The translations under genes and the position numbers were made by a program. Of a stretch of DNA of 64,000 nt, positions 43,556 through 54,066 are shown piece after piece. Each line of letters begins with the position of its first letter. Positions within the stretch are counted from its first letter, which is position 1. Source of the DNA: Doryteuthis pealeii (Eukaryota; Mollusca; Cephalopoda; Myopsida; Loliginidae); contig CM042145.1 of NCBI GenBank assembly GCA_023376005.1, forward strand, positions 56,644,480-56,708,479, in the 5' to 3' direction. Under the pieces are notes generated by a model. It saw nothing but the letters and a program-made list of their open reading frames with translations. It was not told the DNA's origin and searched no databases.

Positions 43556-43607
<52 letters not shown>
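43556..43607. repeat. (CT)n(TA)n microsatellite
   Basis: CT units then TA units. Confidence 0.95.
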
Positions 43608-43982
43608 CAGGACCCTTCCATCTGACCTGACTTTTTATACTTGTAACAAAGCTAATTAGGATTCTGGCCTGAGAGATCCAATTCCTAGAGTTCCCGTTGT
43701 TAGTACCTTCATAAACAAGTTTCATAGTGAATTATCTTTGTGTTAAATCTGATAATGGAAGAATCGTGTAGGTTATTTTTCCCCACCCAAAGGTTTTCTG
43801 CTGATAAGAAGAGATGGGTTGGTTGGTTGGCTGGTTGGTTTTGTGGCATGTCAACCCATGTAGGCTTATTTAATGTTGAAATCAATCATTTTGTTTGTAA
43901 ATAATTATAGAGTTTCAAGTAACTAGTCCTATTTAATAATCACATGTTTGCACAGTTACATGGATTTAAGTATTCATATTTA
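43608..43982. other. Non-coding with RepA 5' fragment
   Basis: GGTTGGTTGGCTGGTTGG, TGGCATGTCAACCCATG at 43817-43865. Confidence 0.6.
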
Positions 43983-43983
43983 A

Positions 43984-44382
43984 CTAGCAGGACCTGTGTA
44001 AATACCACAGTATGATATGTAAAAAGTATAATAATCTTGATTTAACTCTTTCACATTTTATTCTTTCTTTCTTTTCAATGGAAACAGATTAGCGTTATCT
44101 CTCTAGCTTCCCCCTAATCTTTTTTTCTGCATTATATTTTTCTGTGTAGCATGTTCCTTTTCTTCCCTTTCTTTATAATAAAAATGATATAGTCCATTAT
44201 TTAGCTGAGATGATGACACTCATAAGATATAAGAATTCGACGCATAAGCAACAGCAAATAATCAGTATTTACATTTTTTCATTTCATCTTGTATGATTTG
44301 GACGGTCTCATTTGTAACCAGAGGGCGTTGCAAGATGATAACGGTCGGAAGATTAAGGCACAAGAGTATCAGTATATAGATA
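43984..44382 (-). mobile_element. HelA with internal deletion
   Basis: Starts ACTAGCAGGACCTGTG; about 50 bases between CAGTATGAT and ATGTAAAAAGTATAAT are missing; ends AGAGTATCAGTATATAGA. Confidence 0.75.
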
Positions 44383-44476
44383 ACAATTTGCTTGCATCGT
44401 TATATGGATTCAAGTATTCATATTTAAAAATGATATGTGCACAATAATCTGGTTTAAAGTATTTCAAGAAATTATA

Positions 44477-44527
44477 TACCGTAAATCCTTGAGTATAATA
44501 CGTAGGGGATTTTTAGGGGGCTGTAGA

Positions 44528-44563
<36 letters not shown>

Positions 44564-44688
44564 GTCTAAATAAACATTGCAAATAGAGACATTTTTTTCA
44601 TGTTTAACCTCGTATATAGTACGCACTAGGGATTTTGATCTTTAAATTTGGGAAAAAAAGTGCGAATTATACTCGAGGATTTACGGTA
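44477..44688. mobile_element. Short TIR element (MITE)
   Basis: TACCGTAAATCCTTGAGTAT at the left is answered by ATACTCGAGGATTTACGGTA at the right, giving inverted repeats of about 28 bases. A 30-plus A run sits inside. The CGTAAATCC..GAGTATAAT terminus recalls palindromic DNA elements common in animal genomes, but the superfamily is not settled here. Confidence 0.75.
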
Positions 44689-44811
44689 CATTCATGTAAC
44701 TAGTAATCTACACTGATTCCCTCGACTCCCTATTGGTCATCATTCTTGTTAAATCCTCTAGACGACACCCAGTGTCGGCACAAAACTAATGAATGTAATT
44801 TTTTGCTTGTC

Positions 44812-45070
44812 GGCTGACATTAGAATATTTACCTCGCATCCCACGTATGACACAAGGTCTTTTAATGTGGGACCACCCACGAGCCCAAGCTCATGGGATG
44901 GTAGGTGCAAAAAATGCGTCGATCTCGTCGGCATTCCCCCTCAAGGTGGGCGCCTCAAGCACTGGTTAATAAACCCAACCCTGTCCCTTTAAGTCAAGGG
45001 AGCATGTTTTGCCTGGGGAGGACCCGAAGGCCGTGTTATTAGTGTTAGTATCGGCCGACATTAGTATGTC
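44812..45070 (+). repeat. RepG with long direct flanks
   Basis: TCGGCTGACATTAGAAT (44811) and TCGGCCGACATTAGTAT (45052) bracket a GC-richer body (CATCCCACGTATGACACAAG, GGTTAATAAACCCAACCCTG). A 14-17 base direct flank would fit retroposition. Confidence 0.6.
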
Positions 45071-45668
45071 CAGGTGTAAAGGTCCAAGAGAAAACATCAG
45101 TTCTGTGTTCATTTGTACTTCCAGCATAGAGCAAAAACATTGTTAGTACGGATTATTATAAATTTATTTCAGCCAGAAACTCCATAAAAGAGCCAAGTTT
45201 CAACAGATAGGTTTTTTTGTTCATATGGCTATCTGACGAACATGTATATGTAACCCCGTACTGCTTCATAGTCAGATCATCGGTGACTAAACTTATTGCT
45301 CAACGGCCATCTAGCACATTAAAGCGAGAACATAGAAAAACCTGGGCTGGTATTTAGGCGCGTAATAGTCTAAATAAGCCCCGCTATCTTGTGGATATCC
45401 TCTGGACAGGAAAATGCTGAGAGACAATACCTGGCGAAACTGGTCTCTTTTATGGAATTACCACTTGAAATAAATTCATAATGACGGTCTATTGAGTTTT
45501 TCCTTCTTATTGGAAGAATTAGATATGAAGAGGGGGGGTGACTTAACAGAGAATGTAAAATATCGAGGGTGTCGCAACTTTGAATGTCGATAAAATAATT
45601 AACCGAATAGGTTATTAATGAATATAAAGGTGCCCAATACGTTTGTAAAGCAGGTTTAGTAAAATGGC
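45071..45668. other. Non-coding stretch, no gene seen
   Basis: Unique-looking, slightly richer in G+C; no frame of note. Confidence 0.5.
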
Positions 45669-45670
45669 TA

Positions 45671-45840
45671 AGTCAGTAAACCTGCCCAGGTTTCCCCACA
45701 TTCAGATCTTCGGGGCTATCTGCGATGAATTAATCAAATTAATTAAATCAAAATAAAAAGTAAAAACATTGTTTTGATTAATTAATCGCAGATACACCTG
45801 ACGATCCGAATGTGGTGAAATCTGGGCAAATTTTCTGACT
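45671..45840. mobile_element. Fold-back element
   Basis: AGTCAGTAAACCTGCCCAGG..GATGAATTAATCAA is answered by TTGATTAATTAATCGCAG..TTTTCTGACT. Right arm contains CTGACGATCCGAATGTGGTGAAA-type order (CTGA.GA then GAAA), hammerhead-like with only a 2-3 pair helix. Followed by (TA)n at 45850. Confidence 0.75.
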
Positions 45841-45843
45841 ATA

Positions 45844-45849
<6 letters not shown>

Positions 45850-45886
<37 letters not shown>
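45850..45886. repeat. (TA)n microsatellite
   Basis: Uninterrupted TA run. Confidence 0.95.
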
Positions 45887-45889
<3 letters not shown>

Positions 45890-46189
45890 AACCAGTCAAA
45901 ACTCCACATTACTTAATTACCATAGTAAATACATCCACCCCACCCAAAATATAAAAGCCTAATACATATTTGTATTTTGCATCTCCTCATAAAACAAACC
46001 CTAGTTGATAATAATTTCCCCCAGTAAACTCATTGACCAACAAATACATCTATGTCTTTATATCACCCACAAAAATAATAACACCACCACCACCATCCTC
46101 ATCAACAATAACAGAATCAATCTATATTACAGGAATCAAATGCACAATAAGTAAAAGTCAAATGAACAAGTAATAACCAGCATCATATA

Positions 46190-46703
46190 TGTTACATAAT
46201 TATTAGATAGCTAATATTTATGGCAATAGTGTAGAAACATAATGGCGATTAGTGCAGCTGATGGCCTTGAGAGTGAGTGACGGTGCTGGACCTCACTCTC
46301 ACCTTGCCTTCCAGGGATAAATCATGAGGACCGGAAGGCATAGAAGATCCTGTCTTCCGGTTTAAGGATAGTAAGTAACTCAGTTAGAAGTTAGAAGCCG
46401 AGCTCGTAGGATGTATGTAAAGAACCTGCGCAGACGCCTGGTTTGGGGATTAACAATAAAATAAGATCAAAAGTAAATCGAAGTCTTGTGTTTATTATCT
46501 AAAAACTAACAATGACACAGGGCTTCTAATAAGGAGAAATCCCTAACAGAGACCAGACCCGAAGTCCCCAAGACAACTCCAGACGCAAGATGTTAGAAGA
46601 TAGAACCAAAGCCGGCCAGAAGAATAGATGTCCAAGATATAGAAGCAAGTAAGAAGTAAGAAAGGGTATACAACATATACAGACACATCAAACCCATCGA
46701 ACA
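46190..46703 (+). mobile_element. Candidate solo LTR
   Basis: 514 bp from TGTTACATAATT to CCCATCGAACA, with ATATA on each side (46185-46189, 46704-46708). Contains AATAAA at about 46452, plausible as a polyadenylation signal, and is richer in G+C than its flanks. The duplication is low complexity, so chance is possible. Confidence 0.4.
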
Positions 46704-46787
46704 ATATATATGAGAGTAAAAACTAATTCAAAAACACCTATCACCTTTTTAACGACAAAAATCTTTTTTCCTTTACTCGTTTCATAT

Positions 46788-46888
46788 TGTCCTGAAGAAG
46801 GTTTCTATATAAACCAAAACGTCGAAATTACGACCAATAATAAACTTTAATCCAGTGTAACATCCCGTGTTTTCTACATTTCTCTCTC

Positions 46889-46924
<36 letters not shown>

Positions 46925-46930
46925 GTACAG
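46788..46930 (+). mobile_element. PLE-like 3' end with hammerhead-like motif
   Basis: CTGAAGA, then GGTTT-CTATAT-AAACC, then AAAACGTC: core words of a hammerhead ribozyme with a five-pair helix, two core positions off the consensus. Penelope-like elements are known to carry such motifs. It is followed by TTAATCCAGTGTAACATC, CT units and (TA)n. No coding remnant upstream was recognised. Confidence 0.45.
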
Positions 46931-47397
46931 GTAAATAGATTAACCAAATTTCTAAATTACTTTCGGCATATTGCAACGGGCGGCTGACAGTGAAAAAGAT
47001 AACATCAATTATGTGGAGATAAACTCTGAAAATTTCGCCTTAAATCTAACAGATCAATAAGAGGCAAAATTCTTGACACTTCGCAATTAAGGGGGTGGGT
47101 GGGGCTGAGGTGGATGGGGTGAGGTGGATGAGGGGGGGGGGAAGCGCTGAGAAAATCTTAAATGTTTCGCTGTTGTTGAGCATTTATGCTAAGCGCAGCA
47201 AATCTGCCGATAATTTAAAGATTTCAGGAATTCTTCGATTTCGTTCAATCAGAGCTGATCAACAACAACAACAACGGAATGAAAATGAAAGATTTTTCAA
47301 GGTCGACAAATAACGATTTACTGAAATCTTCTTCGAACATTTCAGGAGGACATGTTTGGAAGAAATCACTGGTTTGGTTATCATTTCATAAGGGGAA
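46931..47397. other. Non-coding stretch, no gene seen
   Basis: G-rich patch at 47090-47145, the start of a 72-codon frame (47095-47313) without motifs. Confidence 0.5.
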
Positions 47398-47608
47398 CTA
47401 ATAATAATTGAGTCAGTTTAAAGCAATGAAGATGAGAGGAAAGAAGGAGAGAAGAAGATACAAAATGAAGGTAAGAGAAGAAGTAAAGGAGATGAGGTGC
47501 AGTGCAGGGGGGGGGGTTGGATTTTACGGCATGTCAAACCTTTTTGGGTTATTTTATGCCGAAGATGTCTGCAATATTTATTCTTGTTGCGTATTCAAAT
47601 GTTTTTAA
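47398..47608 (+). repeat. Duplicated block plus RepA 5' end, copy 1
   Basis: AATAATTGAGTCAGTTTAAA, GAAGGTAAGAGAAGAAG and then RepA GGTTGGATTTTACGGCATGT. The RepA stops at about 47607, where copy 2 begins. Confidence 0.75.
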
Positions 47609-48335
47609 ATAATAATTGAATCAGTTTAAAGGAATAAAGAAGAAAGGAAAGAAGGAGTGAAGAAGTTGCAAAGTGAAGGTAAGAGAAGAAACAAAAAGAA
47701 AGAGGAGAAGCGAAAGAAAGAGAAGTGAAGAAGATGAGATGCAGGGTGGCTGGTTGGTTTTATGGCATGTCAACACTTGTTGGGTTATTTTATACCGAAG
47801 ACGTTTTGTTTTATTTATTCTTGATGGGTACTCAATTTTTTAAAACATTTTTTTTCAAACTCATTTTTTGTATTCAACCTATAGATGGGACCCTAACAAG
47901 TACTACCACTCCGAGTCTTGAGTGGACCTGGGAGTAATTGTAATAAAGGGATACTCCACATTCCCCAGAACTGAAACTTCATCAGATAAACATCATACCC
48001 AGGACATAAAGACGCCGAGGCACCGTCTTCTAGCTTATAGATGATAAAAAGCGTTAGGATTTGTCATAAGGACAATAGCATTGAGACAATCATATAGGTG
48101 CTAGGGCTTGATGCCGATTGAACCAGCCGATTGATAGGAGGGGCCTCACCGACTGCCCGTCTAGCCTAAGTAAAGGCCAAATTGGAGTGTTGCATGTCAT
48201 AGACTACTCACAGCCACCAGGTTTCCATCCTAAAGCATCACGAGTCACCACACACGGCCAATAGGGGGCCCCATTGTGCAGAGATACACTGCATGTGCAG
48301 AGATGCAGTCGGTGTATTCTAAAGCCCCGGCTGAT
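47609..48335 (+). repeat. Duplicated block copy 2 with full-length RepA
   Basis: The same purine-rich flank (47609-47745), then complete RepA (47748-48333) ending GTGTATTCTAAAGCCCCGGC. The shared flank-RepA junction shows that duplication followed insertion. Confidence 0.8.
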
Positions 48336-48352
48336 GAGAGAGAGAGAGAACC

Positions 48353-48379
48353 ATATATATATATATATATATATATATA
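48353..48379. repeat. (TA)n microsatellite
   Basis: TA run after GA repeats. Confidence 0.9.
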
Positions 48380-48394
48380 ACATTTTTTTATAAT

Positions 48395-48922
48395 TAATAT
48401 ATTCATACTCGTGTTGCTTAAAAGTACGGCCGTTATAATCTTGCTACACCCTCAAGTTAAAAATAAGACCGTCCAAATCGTCCAAGATGAAATAGAAAAA
48501 TGTAAATCCTGATTATCTGGTGTTGCTAATCCGACGATTTCATATTTCTTATGAGTGTCGTCATCTCAGCTAAATAAAGGACCATTCCGTTTTTATTAGA
48601 AAGAAAGAAACGGAAGAAAAATAACATACTAAAGAGAAAAATATGTAACCTATGGGTAGGATTTGACATAAGGTCACAAGTAATGGGAAAAATATAATAA
48701 AAATAGAAAGATAGAGAGGGGTGAGCGCACGGAAGGGATAACGCTAATCGGTTTCAATCGAACATAATGAAAAGAAGGAAATAAAGAAAGAAATAATGAA
48801 AGTTAAATCAAGATTATTATACTTTTTACATATTGAACTAATTGCAATAGCTCTTAAGTAAACATATAAAACATTGTAATAATTCAATTATCATACTATA
48901 GTATATCCACAGGTCCTGCTAG
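48395..48922 (+). mobile_element. HelA Helitron
   Basis: Worn 5' end (TAATATATTCATACTCGTG), GTCCAAATCGTCCAAGATG, 3' end CTATAGTATATCCACAGG, TCCTGCTAG at 48914-48922, then T. A SINE-J tail-like word (GTAGGATTTGACATAAGGTC) is embedded near 48655. Confidence 0.75.
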
Positions 48923-49660
48923 TATAATATAACATACATACACACACACTAAACCATTCATTTAAGATCGTAGATGGCATCACATAAAAAGTACGGCACA
49001 CAAACAGTGACAAAACAAGTCATCTAAATTCTCAATTGAACAGAATGAAATACTGATCACGTGTTGAAACTCGTACAAGAAACAATTTTCTTTCTTTTTA
49101 TTCCAGACAAATTTTTTTTTGTTTTTTTCATTTAATCGCTAATCAGAGAGACAATGACACAGAAAACGAACTCAGCCAAAACTAACACCTCAACAATTCT
49201 ACACAAGCATCTTGTCGCGTTCAAACACTACAAACAAAAGAATAAATTTAAAAAAAAAAATTAAATGATTTTAAAAGATTTGATCCGTCTTCAAACAACC
49301 GGATTTCTTCTATCTTTCTATTCGAACCAAAGAACAGCTGGAATGTGTCATTAGTCTGAGTATTGTTCGATATCGATAATTATAATGAGAAACAGTTTGG
49401 GCAAAAATCTATCTATTAATACTCTTAGCCATGATCTCAATATCATCCTCGCCTGCACCCCCACCTCGCCCCTGCCTTCCTTTCTACCTATCAAGAGCAC
49501 CTGCTGCAGAGAAACAGCAAACTAATCTCGCAAGCGATTGTTAGTGAATTAATTCGGTATGAGATTCGGTTCTTGCTCATACAGTGGGGAGTTTGGATTC
49601 AAGGGGGCGTACCCACGCCCTCATTTAAAAAGAGTCAGTTTCAGTGCTTGATATTTGAGG
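48923..49660. other. Non-coding stretch, no gene seen
   Basis: Unique-looking, with a C-rich patch at 49450-49485; no frame of note. Confidence 0.5.
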
Positions 49661-49663
49661 TGC

Positions 49664-49910
49664 CTCTCAGATCTATTTAACTCATATATAGGACCCTAAC
49701 AAGTACTACAACTTCGGATTAGAGTGGACCTGGGAATAATTGTAATGAAGGAGTACTCCCCACACCCCAGAGATTTAGTACTGGAGCCTTATCACCGGAT
49801 GCAGTTTAGTTTCATACTTAGGACACCACTTTATTTTTCGGGGGAGGGTATTCTTACCCCTCAACAGAGGATACAATCAGCGTATTTCTAAGCCCCGCCA
49901 ACAGAGTGTT
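49664..49910 (+). repeat. RepA with internal deletion
   Basis: CTATTTAACTCATATATAGG to CACCGGATGCAGTTTAGTTT, then directly to the 3' end (CCTCAACAGAGGATACAATC, TAAGCCCCGCCAACA). Confidence 0.75.
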
Positions 49911-50274
49911 TACAAATTTTGAATAAAATATCCCAAACTAATATGAAAGTCTATTTTGAATAAAAATGACGTTTTTAATTTTGTCAATTTGATATTTAAA
50001 CAAAATTCTTCGTCAAACACTAGAACCTGTTTTAATAATTCTTACATATGCCAATTGGCTTTTGATCTGATAATCAATAATATTGGAATTTACTTATTAA
50101 CTGATTAAGTGTAGAGTAATTACATGAAAGTTAAACGTTTGTGGAAGAGAAGTGCAATAAACATTTGGTTTATATTTTTTCTTTTTTTGTATTCTTTAAA
50201 CTAAATTCCCGTTGAAGCATTAATATCATGCAACATAATCAATTCAAATAAAGATCATATTAGTTATCGCAGTT
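49911..50274. other. Non-coding stretch, no gene seen
   Basis: AT-rich; leads into the palindromic promoter-like site. Confidence 0.45.
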
Positions 50275-50360
50275 CCAAATTGACGTCACAACAGTTCTTA
50301 ACCAATCAGAATTCAACTTTTTCTCCTGTTGTTTGTGACGTCAATTTGGCGCTCCAATGG
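50275..50360. promoter_or_regulatory. Palindromic CRE/CCAAT/CRE/E2F cluster
   Basis: A perfect 17-base inverted repeat (CCAAATTGACGTCACAA at 50275-50291; complement at 50333-50349) places two full CRE sites TGACGTCA 48 bases apart. Between them is ACCAATCAG (50301-50309), a good NF-Y CCAAT box. Overlapping the right arm is TTTGGCGC (50345-50352), an exact E2F-type site, then a second CCAAT. Such clusters occur in TATA-less animal promoters. No downstream exon could be identified on either strand, so function is inference. A small TIR element is the alternative. Confidence 0.4.
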
Positions 50361-50414
50361 ACAGCACCATCTTCGTTCGAATCGTGAATATTGGATGATG
50401 TCAATTAACCCTCT

Positions 50415-50535
50415 TACAGCCACGAATTCAGAGTTGCCTGATCTCTGTCGGCATTACCCCGTTTGAGAGACGCACCAAGCAGTAAGGCTCTTTTAAATAA
50501 GAGGGCAGTTGCTTTATGGGGCATGCCCAGTCAAT
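50415..50535 (+). repeat. RepG-like fragment
   Basis: CTCTGTCGGCATTACCCC, AAGAGGGCAGTTGCTTTATG. Confidence 0.5.
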
Positions 50536-50639
50536 TAACTTAACTTTATCTTTGAAAGGTTTCGCTTAATGAAGCCCCCCCCCCAAGCAGCACCTACCCT
50601 ACTTTTAAAATGTAAAGCCAAACTGGAATTTATGTTCAC

Positions 50640-50875
50640 ATAATTTATCTAACCCTTCCGCCACAGACAAAATGTGATACATGATCAATTTTCAGGTACC
50701 CCGACCCACAGACACTAGTCAGGGGCAGTACCCAAAATTGATTATTCATAGGCTTTCCCTATCTAGGGGGCACTTCAGACATCGGGTAATGATCCTGATC
50801 CTTGCTCTTTTAAACGAGGAGATGATTGCTGTCTCTGGAATTGTCTGGGGTTAGAGACTAAAGCTAAGTTCTTCA
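50640..50875 (+). repeat. RepG copy
   Basis: AATGTGATACATGATCAATT, GGGGGCACTTCAGACATCGG, GGTAATGATCCTGATCCTTG. Confidence 0.6.
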
Positions 50876-51220
50876 ATGTATGGACGAATTGAAACCGAAG
50901 AAGAATGAAAATATAGAAAGAAAAAAAAGTAAGAAAAATAAGGAAAAATTAAAATACAATGCTTTAAATTTTGATTCGTATCTATGGTAACAGATTTTTA
51001 ACAAATAAAATAAAATTTTTCTTGACGAAAAATCCAGTTCTAATGGAAGATATCCAGATATTCCCTTGTTAAGTCAGTTTCAGTATTATCAAGTGTTTGT
51101 TGATGTTATTATTGGATTCGATTTGTTATACCTCTTTTTATAAAGATTTTAATCTTGAAATCAAAACTATTAAAATAACTCCTCTCATCAGAGCATCACA
51201 TGAGGCTAAGAAAAATATTG
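50876..51220. other. Non-coding stretch, no gene seen
   Basis: Nothing recognised; RepA-like 5' words (CTTAACGGCATGTAAACC) follow at 51241. Confidence 0.45.
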
Positions 51221-51444
51221 GTGATTGAATGATTGATTGATCTTAACGGCATGTAAACCTATCTGGGGTTATTCTATGTATAGATGTTAGGTAATCGCGT
51301 TCATCGAACTCAGTTATATGATATCAAGTATTTCTATCTAATACCAATAATTTGCTCACAGTTGTATGGTTTCACTTAAGTGATAATAATTCTTTGTAAG
51401 TAATCACAGCTTCAAGTAACTATACGTAATGCTATTAATTTACA

Positions 51445-51722
51445 GTTATATGTATTTACTAAATACTTACTCACGAGCAGGATGTGACACAAGGTCAATT
51501 TTTAAGCGAAGTTTAATAGGTTTCAATTCAGAGTTTGCCTTCTCCGAGACTGGTTGTCATACCAAAATTAAAGAGCGCAGACTGTCCTATTATTTATCCA
51601 TAGCCATAGTTGGATGCATACCCTTCCCAATGGTATTAGCACTATGTGAAATACAAACAGCCTCGTTCATTTCCTACGATGATAACCATTACACAACAAG
51701 CACCTCCATAACTTTCAGTTAT
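51445..51722 (-). mobile_element. SINE-T2
   Basis: Tail TACTCACGAGCAGGATGTGA, body ATACCCTTCCCAATGGTATT; the tRNA head (ACGATGATAACCATTACACA on plus) has lost its B box. The 148-codon frame across it is not a gene. Confidence 0.7.
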
Positions 51723-51879
51723 ATGGTATCAAGTATTCCAATCGAATGCGAATACACCGGAGTAATGAAAGGTTATTCTACATACCCCAGATTTCAAAAA
51801 CTGGTGCCTCACCAGGTCACCCCCCCCCCCATTTTTGGATGGCGTATTATCCCTCTGATCGCGTGGAAGCAATAATGAT

Positions 51880-51903
51880 AATATGTTTCAATCGAACACA
51901 ATC

Positions 51904-51978
<75 letters not shown>

Positions 51979-52099
51979 ATTAAGATTATTACACTTTTTA
52001 CATATTGAAGTATTTAGCAATAGCTCTTAAGAAAACATATCAAACGCTGTACTGATTAAATCATCAAACCGTGATATATCCACATATCCTGATAGTATT
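51880..52099 (+). mobile_element. HelA 3' half with expanded (GA)n
   Basis: GTTTCAATCGAACACAATCA, (GA)n at about 51905-51973 in place of the usual purine-rich segment, then AGCAATAGCTCTTAAG and a decayed hairpin with GATAG. It shows how GA microsatellites can grow from the HelA core. Confidence 0.7.
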
Positions 52100-52139
52100 C
52101 AATTAATTTATTTGGGTGTGAATAGAAATTAAATTTTAT

Positions 52140-52372
52140 TTGGTTTGGTTTCTTTGTTTAATGGTATATAAATCTTCCTGGGTTATTTAATGCCAAAGCC
52201 ATCCTTGTAGAATAAGAGTAGTGGTACTACTTAACCTATAGTTCGAGGAATGAGGTGTTCATACCTTTCCCAAGGGTATTAGTCCAAAAGTGAATGTAAT
52301 AGTGCGATTGGAGTTCAACGATGTCGCAGTCCAGTACGTTAGCCACTACGCCACGAGGATCCCCCCATTAAA
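52140..52372 (-). mobile_element. tRNA-headed SINE, T2-related
   Basis: Plus strand: GGTTATTTAATGCCAAAGCC, ATACCTTTCCCAAGGGTATT, and the head complement TTGGAGTTCAACGATGTCGC, GTTAGCCACTACGCCACGAG. Body words shared with SINE-T2, but a different head. Confidence 0.6.
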
Positions 52373-52903
52373 TTTACTAATAAAAAGGCACAACAAGTAA
52401 GAAGTGAGAAATCTTGCAATGGAAAAGTTTAATGTTACAACAATCTAAGGAATCATTCTGCAGAATTCTAGTCACGGATTCACGCAATCCGTTTGAATTC
52501 TATTATTGGTCAAGATCAAGAAAAATCTGCCTATGTTCTGCGTGCCACTTTTATGACCACCTCCTGTCACTTTTCTAGGGTATAGGTATGTGTATGTATG
52601 GGGAAGGGGTAATGATATATTTGGAATAAAAGAGTACGTTGCTTGGGAAATAATAGCTGATTCTACATCTAAATAGACAATAAAATCCACCATTCAGTTT
52701 ACAAACAACCGAATATCTTACTGGCAACTCTTTTAAGCGATAGGCATTCTATCTATATCCATGGCTAGTCCCTTCATTTCAAGTAAGAAGGTTTGGTCGA
52801 GTAGGGTGAAAATACCCGGGGGGGGGGAAGAAATTACCTGTCTATCTCCATCTTTGCAGCAAAGGCTCATGAGCATGCTTTCTACATTCTCAAATAATTA
52901 TTA
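52373..52903. other. Non-coding stretch, no gene seen
   Basis: Unique-looking; G run at 52819-52827. Confidence 0.5.
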
Positions 52904-52904
52904 G

Positions 52905-53455
52905 CCCTGTCGGCTGGAACTTTAGAATACACCAACTGCACCTCTGCAGAGGGGTAAGACTCCCCCCAAATAGAGACACCTGTTGGTCGTGGGTGGCGAC
53001 TCATGATGCTTAACAATGGAACCCAGCTGGCTGAGCAGTTCAGGACATGCAACAATCTACTTGGGCCCTAGCACCTATATAATTGTGCAAACCCTATTGC
53101 CCTTATGGCAAACAACGAACCCTTTTTATCATATATGTGCTAGAAAGCTGTGGCTGAGGGTCTTAGTATCCTGAATATGACATTGAACTCAATCTGATGG
53201 TTAAGTTCCAATTCTGGAGCTCTGTGGAATGTGGAGTATCCCTTCATCACCATTGCTTCCATTGTCCACTCTGACCCAGAGTGGTAGTAACTGTTAGGGT
53301 TAAATGCGTTGAATAGAAAAAATGAGTTTTGAAAAAGTGTTTAAAAAGAAAATTGAGTACCCATAAAGAGTAAATAAAACAAAAAACGTCCTCGACATAA
53401 AATAACCCAACAAGGGTTGGTATGTCGTAAAACCCAACTAACCAACAATTATTAT
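52905..53455 (-). repeat. RepA, nearly full length
   Basis: From TGTCGGCTGGAACTTTAGAA to AACAAGGGTTGGTATGTCGT and AAACCCAACTAACC. A block after ACTTGGGCCCTAG is deleted. Confidence 0.85.
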
Positions 53456-54030
53456 TCATTTATTGTTCGTACTTAATTTGTTCTTTCTCTAGCTTGATGA
53501 TAAATCTTTCTAACCGAGAGAAAACATTGAAGTGTACAGATCTCACAAAATCGGACTATTTTATTGAAAATGATTGTTTAGAATTAGCGTCTGTTCAGTA
53601 GCTACCACCTATTTTCCCTGTGAAATTTACCCCTCCCTTATATTTAACACAATGAAAGTTGCATAAAGGTTAATATCATTTTGAAAATTTTTGTCTATTC
53701 AAAGGAAGCAACATAACAAAAACTCCTGATGATTTTTTAAAAAATTCAGCTTATGGAAATAATGAAAATTATAAACGAAAACAATGTTTACATTTTTGCA
53801 CCGTTAAATCAATTGAAATTTAACGTAGCCAAAAACAAGTTATGGCTAGAGGTTTTTAAAAATTCTATGAAAAATCAATTAATGGTCCGATTATTTACTT
53901 GTCTTTTTTTGTTTTTTTTGACTGCCCACAAGACCGGATCAACGCAAGATCTTTTGTACCTAGGTATTTTAATAGGTTATCATGCGAGGATCCAACTGGT
54001 GATTCAGTGATAATATATTTTTTTTGCTCC
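53456..54030. other. Non-coding stretch with one anonymous frame
   Basis: An 85-codon plus frame at 53753-54010 (starting MEIMKIINENNVYIFAPLNQ) is less biased than its neighbours but has no known domain, no evident splice context and no repeat homology here; I do not call it a gene. Confidence 0.4.
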
Positions 54031-54066
54031 CCCTTTACCTAGGATACGCCGAGTAGCCGCTTCTAG
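54030..54066 (+). mobile_element. HelB 3'-end fragment
   Basis: GATACGCCGAGTAGCCGCTT then CTAG at 54063-54066; hairpin decayed. Confidence 0.5.

Noticed and set aside
51429..51875. 148-codon frame
   Set aside because: Mostly antisense SINE-T2; no domain.
53753..54010. 85-codon frame as a possible exon
   Set aside because: No domain, conserved motif or splice pattern recognised; left as non-coding pending expression evidence.
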